A DNA stretch of 5,634 nucleotides from Pseudomonadota bacterium (GTDB lineage Bacteria; Pseudomonadota; Alphaproteobacteria; Rhizobiales; Devosiaceae), in assembly GCA_023433985.1 (NCBI GenBank), contig JAEYTN010000451.1, forward strand, positions 1 through 5,634, read 5' to 3'. Below the pieces are notes generated by a model. The model was not told the origin of the DNA and made no database searches. It worked only from the letters and a program-made list of their open reading frames with translations. Positions within the stretch are counted from its first letter, which is position 1; every line of letters starts with the position of its first letter. The position numbers and the translations under genes are program-made. Shown one piece after another: positions 1 through 4,904 of the stretch.

Positions 1-45
1 CTCCCTGCACCGTGCCGCGGATCATGACATGCACTGCGCGCATCA

Positions 46-72
46 CCACCCTCCCTCAGCTCGGGAGGGTGG
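46..72. terminator. Perfect 10-bp hairpin downstream of rnk
   Basis: Positions 46-55 (CCACCCTCCC) pair perfectly with 63-72 (GGGAGGGTGG) around a 7-nt loop. The hairpin begins 25 bp past the rnk stop codon as rnk is read. No T-run follows on either strand, so it is not a textbook intrinsic terminator. The position and GC-rich stem still suggest a transcript end or 3'-end stabiliser, possibly shared with a gene beyond the left edge. The rest of 1-97 shows no supported gene. Confidence 0.5.
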
Positions 73-97
73 CAAGCTGTGGCGCCGCTGGCAAGCA

Positions 98-547
98 TCA
101 GGCCGCCGCGGGTCCGGGATCGTCACCCTCGTCTCCTTCCAGCGGCGGCAGCACGGACACGACCGTCAGCATCTGCTTGCGGCCATCGCGCGTCAGCCAG
201 GTGATCGACTGCTTCGGCCTGAGCCCCAGCAACGCCGTACCGACCGGAGTAAGCACCGAGATGCGGCCGCTGCCGATATCCGCATCCTTGGGATAGACGA
301 GCGTCACCACCCGCTCCGCCCCGCCACCCGCCTTGTAGCGCACGATCGAACCCATCCGCACGGCGTCGTGCGGCAGTACGGCATCCTCGACGACACGCGC
401 CCGCTCCAGTTCGTAGAGCAGCCCGTCGGCATCCTCGGCCGTGTGGCCGCGGCCCGCCATTGCGAGCACCAGCAGCGAGCGGTGGTCGCCGAGCCCGACG
501 ACGATATCCGGTGAAAGGTCGAAATCGGCGAGCGAAATCGTGGTCAT
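98..547 (-). CDS. rnk: Rnk-type nucleoside diphosphate kinase regulator (GreA/GreB-like C-terminal domain)
   Basis: A 149-residue protein with the two-part layout of the Rnk family: a short N-terminal region (about residues 1-50) and a GreA/GreB-type C-terminal domain (about 55-135). Diagnostic stretches are LPHDAVRMGS (about 58-67), VVTLVYPKDAD and ISVLTPVGTALLGLRP, which match E. coli Rnk as I recall it (PHDVVTMNS, VRTLVYP, LSVMAPVGAALLGL). Rnk proteins bind RNA polymerase through the secondary channel; E. coli rnk was named for its effect on nucleoside diphosphate kinase levels. The protein is slightly longer than E. coli Rnk (about 136 residues) and ends in an acidic, proline/alanine-rich tail. 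The ATG at 547 is preceded on the minus strand by AGGAGA (plus-strand 554-559), a good ribosome binding site. The gene points the same way as the upstream dehydratase but is separated by about 290 bp, so it is probably its own transcription unit. Confidence 0.9.
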   Translation of the reverse strand: MTTISLADFDLSPDIVVGLGDHRSLLVLAMAGRGHTAEDADGLLYELERARVVEDAVLPHDAVRMGSIVRYKAGGGAERVVTLVYPKDADIGSGRISVLTPVGTALLGLRPKQSITWLTRDGRKQMLTVVSVLPPLEGDEGDDPGPAAA

Positions 548-665
548 GACAAATCTCCTGCGGCCGCGCAGCCGCGTGGGCGCGCCGAGCCGGTTATCCT
601 TGGTTGAATCTGGTGGTGTGCGCCGCGTCGGCGGGTGGCACGCGCTAGGCGTGCAGCCGCATCGC

Positions 666-702
666 CCCTAAGCCCGAGGGGCGCGAGCGCTCGGGCTTAG
701 GG
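666..702. repeat. Long inverted repeat, 13-bp perfect stem
   Basis: CCCTAAGCCCGAG at 666-678 is the exact reverse complement of 690-702, with an 11-nt spacer that itself could fold (GCG at 681-683 with CGC at 688-690, competing for the base of the loop). It is the strongest inverted repeat in the window. No T-run follows on either strand, so simple intrinsic termination is not well supported. It lies about 120 bp upstream of the rnk start. It could be a leader structure of rnk, part of a small RNA, or a dispersed intergenic palindrome of the REP type; the last would be shown by further copies in the genome. Confidence 0.7.
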
Positions 703-713
703 CAGCGGCCGTT

Positions 714-732
714 CTGCGGAACGCATCCGCAG
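714..732. repeat. Inverted repeat, 7-bp stem
   Basis: CTGCGGA at 714-720 pairs with TCCGCAG at 726-732 around the 5-nt loop ACGCA. It lies only 11 bp from the 13-bp inverted repeat. As plus-strand RNA it extends by three more pairs (two of them G-U wobbles); as minus-strand RNA it does not. That asymmetry slightly favours a plus-strand transcript, if it is transcribed at all. Confidence 0.5.
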
Positions 733-774
733 GATGTAACACGCGAAGATGTCGCTGCCTCTGGTCATGCAACC

Positions 775-802
775 AAGGTAGGCGGCTTCCACGGAAAGTC
801 AA
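775..802 (-). promoter_or_regulatory. Possible promoter firing toward rnk
   Basis: On the minus strand TTGACT (plus 797-802) is followed after 16 bp by TACCTT (plus 775-780). The -35 matches the consensus at five of six positions; the -10 is weak. The predicted start would be near 768, giving rnk a leader of about 220 nt that carries the 13-bp stem. The -35 box also sits directly behind the hairpin at 804-826, so its T-rich bases could instead belong to that terminator. Confidence 0.35.
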
Positions 803-803
803 C

Positions 804-826
804 CGGGCGGGCCTGGGACCCGCCCG
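804..826 (-). terminator. Likely terminator of the UxaA/GarD-family gene
   Basis: CGGGCGGG at 804-811 pairs perfectly with CCCGCCCG at 819-826 around a 7-nt loop. Read on the minus strand, the hairpin starts 11 nt after the dehydratase stop codon and is followed by GTTGACTTTCC, which gives only a broken run of T. A GC-rich 8-bp stem this close to the stop is a reasonable terminator despite the poor T-tract. Confidence 0.6.
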
Positions 827-837
827 TCACGCGATGA

Positions 838-2388
838 TCAGAACGTGGCGCCGATCTGCCACGGCACGAACTCGTTGTCGCCGTAGCCGAGTTCTTCCGA
901 CTTGCTCTTCTTGCCCGAGGCAACCGCCAGCATGTAGTCGAAGATCTCCTGCCCCTTCTTTTCGAGCGACACGCCGTCGAGCACGTCGCCGCCGTCGATA
1001 TCCATGTCGTCGATCATCTTGTGGTAGATGTCCGAGTTGGTGGCGATCTTGATCGACGGGGTCGGCTTGCAGCCATAGGCCGAGCCGCGGCCGGTGGTGA
1101 AGCAGAGGATATTGGCGCCGCCCGCCACCTGCCCCGTGGCCGACACGGGATCGTAGCCGGGCGTGTCCATGAACACGAAGCCCTTCTCGGTCACCGGGTC
1201 GGCATAGTGGTACACCGCGTTGAGCGGCGTCGTGCCGCCCTTGGCCGCCGCGCCCAGCGACTTCTCGAGGATCGTCGTCAGCCCGCCCAGCTTGTTGCCC
1301 GGCGAGGGGTTGTTGTTCATTTCCATGTTGTTGCGGGCCGCATAGTCTTCCCACCAGTGGATGATCTCCACCAGCTTCTCGCCCACCTCGCGGTTCTTCG
1401 CCCGCCGCGTAAGCAGGTGTTCCGCCCCATAGATCTCGGGCGTCTCGGAGAGAATGGCCGTCCCGCCATGCCGCACGAGAATGTCCGCGGCGACGCCCAG
1501 CGCCGGATTGGCGGTAATGCCCGAGTAGCCGTCCGAACCGCCGCACTGCAGCGCCAGCGTCAGTTCGCTCGCCGGCTGCGTGGTCCGCGTCGCCTGGTTG
1601 ACGATCGGCAGCATCGCCTTCACCGCCTCGACACCCGCCTCGACGGTCTTCCTGGTGCCGCCCACTTCCTGGATCGTCATGGTGCGGAACGTCTCGTTCT
1701 CGGTGACGCCGTAAGCTTCCTTGAGCTTGGGTATCTGGAACCCCTCGCAGCCCAGCCCGACCATGATCACGCCGCCCATGTTCGGGTTGGTGGCATAGCC
1801 CCAGGTGGTCTTCTTCAGCGTGTCGAAAATCACGCCGCGATAGTCGATCACGCAGCCATTCGCCTGCTTCAGCGCCACGATGCCGTCGATGTTCGGATAG
1901 TCGTCGAGAATGCCCGAGCGCTCGATCTCACGCGCAATGAACCCCGCCACCGTGGTCGAGCAGTTCACCGAGGTCAGGATGCCGATATAGTTGCGCGTCC
2001 CCACCTGCCCGTTCGAGCGCTTGTAGCCCTGGAACGTCGCCCTCTGGTCCGCCGGCACGAAGTCCACCGGCACCACGCCCTCGCAATACGCATAGTCGCG
2101 CTCGAACGCACCGTGGTCCTCGCCAATGCCGGCATTGTGCTCATGCACCCACTCGCCCGGCGGGATGTCGACCTTGGCCCGCCCGATGATCTGCCCGAAC
2201 TTGACGATGGTCTCGCCCGTGCGAATTTCGCGCACCGCGAATTTGTGCCCCTTGGGCACCCGCTTGATTGTCCGCACGCCCTCGGCGGTGTCGGTGCCGA
2301 CATCGAGGTTGCTCAGCGCCACCGCCACATTGTCCTGTGGGTTAAGCAGCAGCGTGCGGGCGGCAGGGCGGGACATCACGTCGGTCAT
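838..2388 (-). CDS. UxaA/GarD-family sugar-acid dehydratase (altronate/galactarate dehydratase family)
   Basis: A 516-residue protein, close to E. coli UxaA (about 495) and GarD (about 523). An N-terminal SAF domain (about residues 16-86, including VPKGHKFAVREI and HEHN) is followed by the large UxaA C-terminal domain. Family motifs are GTRN (130-133), GLGCEG (211-216), CGGSDGYSGITANPALG (from 282), NPSPGNK and TTGRGSAYG. Several stretches (LLTRRAKNREVG, PNIDGIVAL, VASGKK) look nearer to GarD than to UxaA. Family members dehydrate sugar acids to 2-keto-3-deoxy acids and are iron-dependent in characterised cases. The neighbours fucU and an FAH enzyme suggest L-fuconate or a related 6-deoxy aldonate as substrate rather than altronate; this is inference. 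I chose the ATG at 2388: AAGAG lies about 9 nt upstream and homology begins soon after. The frame stays open to an ATG at 2457, but the extra 23 residues are unlike the family and would start next to the operator. Another in-frame ATG at 2376 lacks a binding site. Confidence 0.88.
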   Translation of the reverse strand: MTDVMSRPAARTLLLNPQDNVAVALSNLDVGTDTAEGVRTIKRVPKGHKFAVREIRTGETIVKFGQIIGRAKVDIPPGEWVHEHNAGIGEDHGAFERDYAYCEGVVPVDFVPADQRATFQGYKRSNGQVGTRNYIGILTSVNCSTTVAGFIAREIERSGILDDYPNIDGIVALKQANGCVIDYRGVIFDTLKKTTWGYATNPNMGGVIMVGLGCEGFQIPKLKEAYGVTENETFRTMTIQEVGGTRKTVEAGVEAVKAMLPIVNQATRTTQPASELTLALQCGGSDGYSGITANPALGVAADILVRHGGTAILSETPEIYGAEHLLTRRAKNREVGEKLVEIIHWWEDYAARNNMEMNNNPSPGNKLGGLTTILEKSLGAAAKGGTTPLNAVYHYADPVTEKGFVFMDTPGYDPVSATGQVAGGANILCFTTGRGSAYGCKPTPSIKIATNSDIYHKMIDDMDIDGGDVLDGVSLEKKGQEIFDYMLAVASGKKSKSEELGYGDNEFVPWQIGATF

Positions 2389-2435
2389 GGCGGATAACTC
2401 TTGGCGGTTTGCGTCGGGGGCGTCGGAACGGCAGA

Positions 2436-2464
2436 TTGAATTGGCTGCAGCGCCCAACTAACAT
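2436..2464 (+). promoter_or_regulatory. Predicted promoter of gntR-fucU
   Basis: TTGAAT at 2436-2441 and TAACAT at 2459-2464 are separated by 17 bp; each matches the housekeeping consensus at four of six positions. The expected transcription start, about 7 nt past the -10, falls at or next to 2471, the A of the gntR ATG. This predicts a leaderless messenger, which agrees with the absence of a ribosome binding site. The -10 box lies inside the 12-bp palindrome, so a protein bound there would block transcription. Confidence 0.5.
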
Positions 2465-2469
2465 GTTAG
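2458..2469. promoter_or_regulatory. Perfect 12-bp palindrome, candidate GntR operator
   Basis: CTAACATGTTAG is its own reverse complement and ends one base before the gntR ATG. It sits in the 82-bp gap between the divergent dehydratase and gntR genes. Dimeric GntR/FCD regulators bind short palindromes in such gaps, usually controlling both themselves and the divergent gene. The site covers the predicted gntR -10 box and lies about 70 bp upstream of the dehydratase start, so it could serve both promoters. Binding by this particular regulator is inferred from position. Confidence 0.6.
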
Positions 2470-2470
2470 C

Positions 2471-3226
2471 ATGAAGGTGGAAGCAAGTCCCTACCAGTTT
2501 CTCGCTGTCCCGGCGAGCCCCACGCGCGGCAACGTGACCGTTTTCGTCACCGACCTGCTCCGCCAGGCCATCGTCTCGCTCGACCTGCAGCCCGGCGAGG
2601 TCATCGACAAGGGCGCCATCTGCGAGCGCCTGGGCGTCTCCCGCTTTCCGGTTTCAGAGGCGCTGGCCCGGCTGCAGGCCGAGGGCCTCGTCGATATCCT
2701 GCCCCAGCGCGGCTCCACCGTCTCGCTCGTCCGCATCGCCGACGTGCTCGAATACATGCTGATCCGCAAGGCGCTCGAGGCCGAAGCGGTGCGCGTCGTC
2801 ACCGGCAACCACTCCGAGGAACTGGTCGATACGCTGCAGCGCAACATGAGCTACCAGCGCGCCGCGGTGCAGATCGACGACCAGAGCGGCTTCCACGAGC
2901 GCGACCTCGAGTTCCACGACATCATCTTCGGCGACATGCGCTTTACCAAGGTGAAGGGCGTCATCGAGAACACCCGCGCCAACCTCGACCGTGCGCGCCG
3001 CCTCATCCTCACCCCGCGACGCCTTTCGGTGACGCTGAGCGAGCACCAGGAAATCCTCGACGGCATCGCTGCGGGCGATGCCCAGCGCGCCGCCGCCGCC
3101 ATGCGCGCCCATATCGATTCCGTCATGGCCGAGCTGATCGAGTTCGCCAAGGACCATGCCGAGCTTTTCGCCGACGGCGACCTGCTCAACGACGACCCCG
3201 CCTATGCCAGCTTCCCGTTCGGCTGA
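2471..3226 (+). CDS. GntR-family transcriptional regulator, FCD (FadR-type) subfamily
   Basis: A 251-residue protein with an N-terminal winged helix-turn-helix (about 22-88) and an all-helical FCD effector domain (about 90-225). The DNA-binding part shows LQPGEVIDKGAICERLGVSRFPVSEALARLQAEGLV and a wing at QRGSTVS. In the FCD domain, D145, H149 (DLEFHD), H192 (SEHQEI) and H214 (MRAHID) occupy the places of the usual metal-binding Asp and three His. FCD regulators of this type commonly sense sugar acids or other carboxylates, which fits an aldonate or keto-acid inducer from the adjacent pathway. ATG 2471 is chosen because the helix-turn-helix follows at normal distance; GTG 2477 is possible. 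No Shine-Dalgarno sequence precedes it, so it may be read from a leaderless message. It lies divergent to the dehydratase gene and 29 bp before fucU, probably co-transcribed with it. Likely role: local repressor; the exact ligand cannot be read from sequence. Confidence 0.9.
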   Translation: MKVEASPYQFLAVPASPTRGNVTVFVTDLLRQAIVSLDLQPGEVIDKGAICERLGVSRFPVSEALARLQAEGLVDILPQRGSTVSLVRIADVLEYMLIRKALEAEAVRVVTGNHSEELVDTLQRNMSYQRAAVQIDDQSGFHERDLEFHDIIFGDMRFTKVKGVIENTRANLDRARRLILTPRRLSVTLSEHQEILDGIAAGDAQRAAAAMRAHIDSVMAELIEFAKDHAELFADGDLLNDDPAYASFPFG

Positions 3227-3255
3227 ACGGCAACAATCCAAAACGAGGGAACATC

Positions 3256-3687
3256 ATGCTCAAGGGAATTCCGCCGATCCTCGGCCCCGACCTGCTGCAC
3301 ATCCTGCGCGCCATGGGCCATGGCGACGAGATCGCCATCGTCGACGCCAACTACCCCGCCGACAGCGCCGGTCCGGAGCTGGTGCGGCTCGACGGGCTCA
3401 GCGCTACCGATGTGCTCGACGCCGTGCTCACCCTGATGCCGCTCGACACCTTCGTCGATGAGCAGGCCATCGGCATGGCCGTCGTCGGCGAGCCGGATAC
3501 CCGCGTCGAGGCGCACAAGGATTTCGATGCGCTGATCAAGAAGCACGAGCCGGGCATGCAGCTCACCCTGCTCGAGCGCTTCGCCTTCTACGACCGCGTC
3601 CACGGCGCCTATGCCATCGTGCAGACCGGCGAACGCCGCCTCTACGGCAACGTCCTGCTCAAGAAGGGCATCATCCGGCCTGAATAA
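3256..3687 (+). CDS. fucU: L-fucose mutarotase (RbsD/FucU family)
   Basis: A 143-residue protein, almost the length of E. coli FucU (140), colinear with it from end to end. Shared landmarks are MLKGIPPILGPDLL at the start, the MGHGDEI motif with the conserved H22, D30 in the following strand, LLERFAFYDRVHGAYAIVQTGERR (about 112-135) and the ending YGNVLLKKGI. FucU catalyses exchange of the alpha and beta anomers of L-fucose, feeding the correct anomer to the next enzyme; it acts in the cytoplasm as a ring-shaped oligomer. FucU rather than RbsD is favoured by the ERFAFY and YGNVLLKKG matches, but other deoxy- or pentose sugars cannot be excluded. GAGGGA at 3245-3250 gives a good ribosome binding site five bases before the ATG. 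It follows gntR by 29 bp and is probably in the same operon. No fucose isomerase or kinase is near, which points to the non-phosphorylating route. Confidence 0.9.
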   Translation: MLKGIPPILGPDLLHILRAMGHGDEIAIVDANYPADSAGPELVRLDGLSATDVLDAVLTLMPLDTFVDEQAIGMAVVGEPDTRVEAHKDFDALIKKHEPGMQLTLLERFAFYDRVHGAYAIVQTGERRLYGNVLLKKGIIRPE

Positions 3688-3732
3688 TTGCAGAGTTCCT
3701 CGTCATTATTTCTCCAAATATTTACGCTTTGC

Positions 3733-3761
3733 TTGAATGGCAGAGGTGCGCGGACTAACGG
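3733..3761 (+). promoter_or_regulatory. Weak promoter candidate before the secreted-protein gene
   Basis: The 85-bp gap after fucU contains an AT-rich patch (about 3684-3740), including an 8-bp palindrome AAATATTT at 3716-3723. TTGAAT at 3733-3738 and TAACGG at 3756-3761 are 17 bp apart and repeat the geometry of the gntR promoter (TTGAAT, 15 bp, ACTAAC in both). The -10 is poor, and the predicted start near 3768 would leave the GGAG at 3761-3764 outside the transcript, so the true promoter may lie further upstream in the AT-rich patch. Confidence 0.25.
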
Positions 3762-3772
3762 GAGAGACGAAG

Positions 3773-4816
3773 ATGAGGCAATATTCCTTGGGTGCCGTCG
3801 GATTACTCTTTCTGGCGTCGCCGGCCTTTGCCCTCGACAGTGAAACCAGGGTCACCATCACCGGCAACTTCGCCGAGAACGAGGATGTGAGCGGCATTGC
3901 CTGCGCCGAGCCGATCGGCACCTTTCCACGCAACTGCCTCGTCGCCGTCGATGAAGACGTCAAGGTCCAGCGCGTGGTCCTCACTCGCGAGGACGGCGGC
4001 TATGTCCTCGAACCCGGCGAGCGGCTGACCGTTCTCGACAACGACGACAAGAAGGTGGAGAAGCCCTATTTCGGCACCCCGCCCACGACCGCCTGCAGTG
4101 CCGGCGTGAAGGACGCCGAGGAGCTCGATGGCGAGGCCGTGACCTTCGCCGCCGGGGCCTATTACATCGCCGGCTCGCATGGCTGTGGCCGCAACAACCA
4201 GGCAGCGCGCCTGTCGGGTTTCCTCGTCGCACGCCTCGCCCCCGACGCCGCGGCGGGCAACGATCCGGCCGGCGAGATCAGCTTCCGCCTCAACGAAGTC
4301 CTCGCCTCCGACGCGGCGCTCGCCTCCCACTTCGGCAAGGACCTGGCGGCCGGCGGCATCTCGATCGAAGGCCTTGCCGGCACCGGCGACCCGGCCCGCC
4401 TCTATTTCGGCCTCCGCAGCCCCACCGATGGCAGCAACGCCTACATCGTCTCGGTGGACGCCGCCGCGCTCTTCAGCGACGACGCCAACCTCGCCGCACA
4501 GGTCGACCGCATCGACCTCTCCGAACTCGGCACCGGGCTCGGCATCCGCGACATCGCCACGGTCGAGTCCGACACCGACCGCCTGCTCCTCCTCTTCGGC
4601 CCGGCGCTCGGCGATGAGGGCAAGTACTTCGTCGCCGACTACAACCTCACGACCAGGAAGCTCGGCCCGGAGGAGGCCGTCAGTACCCCGCCGGACGGCA
4701 AGGCCGAGGGCCTCCTGATCGTCGATCGGCTCAGCACCAAGGCCAAGGTGCTCTTCCTCTACGACGGCGTCAAAGACGGCGCGCCGGCCATGAAAATCGT
4801 GGCGTTGCAGCAGTAG
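3773..4816 (+). CDS. Secreted protein resembling DUF3616, function unknown
   Basis: A 347-residue protein with an apparent Sec signal peptide: R2, a hydrophobic stretch from about 6 to 16, and likely cleavage after SPAFA (residue 20). The mature part resembles DUF3616 in motif order: DVSGIAC (39-44) followed by CLVAVDEDVKVQRVVL, then LDGEAVTF and YYIAGSHGCG (about 118-139), then SIEGLAGTG and LYFGLRSPTDGSNAYIV in the second half, and GKAEGLLIVD near the end. Such proteins look like beta-propellers, and no enzyme activity is established that I know of. Cysteines at 44, 55, 108 and 138 could form two disulfides, consistent with the periplasm. The ATG at 3773 follows GGAG (3761-3764) at good spacing and opens on the signal peptide; an in-frame ATG at 3737 would bury the signal behind 12 residues and is rejected. 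It sits between fucU and the FAH gene, 85 and 88 bp from each, so a sugar-linked role is possible but unproven. Confidence 0.7.
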   Translation: MRQYSLGAVGLLFLASPAFALDSETRVTITGNFAENEDVSGIACAEPIGTFPRNCLVAVDEDVKVQRVVLTREDGGYVLEPGERLTVLDNDDKKVEKPYFGTPPTTACSAGVKDAEELDGEAVTFAAGAYYIAGSHGCGRNNQAARLSGFLVARLAPDAAAGNDPAGEISFRLNEVLASDAALASHFGKDLAAGGISIEGLAGTGDPARLYFGLRSPTDGSNAYIVSVDAAALFSDDANLAAQVDRIDLSELGTGLGIRDIATVESDTDRLLLLFGPALGDEGKYFVADYNLTTRKLGPEEAVSTPPDGKAEGLLIVDRLSTKAKVLFLYDGVKDGAPAMKIVALQQ

Positions 4817-4847
4817 GCGCCCGCGCCGAACGGATTCGACCATGGTT

Positions 4848-4867
4848 GGCCTCGACTCCTCGAGGCC
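4848..4867 (+). repeat. Hairpin in the FAH gene leader
   Basis: GGCCTCGA at 4848-4855 pairs perfectly with TCGAGGCC at 4860-4867, leaving the 4-nt loop CTCC. It lies 31 bp after the stop of the secreted-protein gene and 37 bp before the FAH start. The following sequence is not T-rich, so a full terminator is unlikely; partial termination, RNA processing or translational control of the FAH gene are alternatives. Confidence 0.6.
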
Positions 4868-4898
4868 GCCGCCCTATTCCCTCGCCCAAATCGAGGAG
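4856..4898 (+). promoter_or_regulatory. Possible alternative pairing that masks the FAH ribosome binding site
   Basis: CTCCTCGA at 4856-4863 is the exact reverse complement of TCGAGGAG at 4891-4898, which contains the Shine-Dalgarno sequence of the FAH gene. The first segment is also the loop and right-hand stem of the hairpin at 4848-4867, so the two pairings exclude each other. A shorter local stem, CCTCG 4880-4884 with CGAGG 4892-4896, could also cover the site. This is a by-eye structural proposal; no ligand or regulator is implied. Confidence 0.3.
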
Positions 4899-4904
4899 AA
4901 TTCC

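Larger units (their letters stand above)
548..837. other. Non-coding gap rich in inverted repeats
   Basis: This roughly 290-bp stretch between the dehydratase stop and the rnk start holds no convincing gene. It contains perfect inverted repeats at 560-564/571-575 (5 bp, directly upstream of the rnk ribosome binding site), 638-643/649-654 (6 bp), 666-678/690-702 (13 bp), 714-720/726-732 (7 bp) and 804-811/819-826 (8 bp). It probably combines the dehydratase terminator with the rnk promoter and a long structured leader, or it may hold a small RNA. The stems were read by eye; no folding energy was calculated. Confidence 0.5.

Noticed and set aside
29..514. Plus-strand open frame of 161 codons opposite rnk
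   Set aside because: Arg/His-rich shadow of rnk, with no recognisable domain.
1021..2397. Plus-strand open frame of 458 codons opposite the dehydratase gene
   Set aside because: It is antisense to a gene with clear family motifs, has a low-complexity Arg/His/Ala/Val-rich translation typical of GC-rich shadow frames, and shows no recognisable domain.
2444..2451. GCTGCAGC 8-bp palindrome in the divergent promoter region
   Set aside because: Short GC-rich palindromes of this size are common by chance here; it lies in the spacer of the predicted gntR promoter, and the 12-bp palindrome is the better operator candidate.
2389..2457. Upstream in-frame ATG at 2457 for the dehydratase gene
   Set aside because: The added 23 residues are unlike the family N-terminus, and the start would abut the candidate operator, leaving no room for a promoter and binding site; ATG 2388 fits better.
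3737..3772. Upstream in-frame ATG at 3737 for the secreted-protein gene
   Set aside because: It would place 12 residues including charged ones before the signal peptide; ATG 3773 has a well-spaced GGAG and starts directly on the signal.
3803..4843. Minus-strand open frame of 346 codons opposite the secreted-protein gene
   Set aside because: Its Gly/Ala/Glu/Val-rich translation lacks motifs, while the plus strand has a ribosome binding site, signal peptide and DUF3616-like motifs.
4820..4904. Riboswitch of a known class before the FAH gene
   Set aside because: The leader is under 90 bp and I recognise no consensus of a known riboswitch; only simple alternative pairing can be supported.
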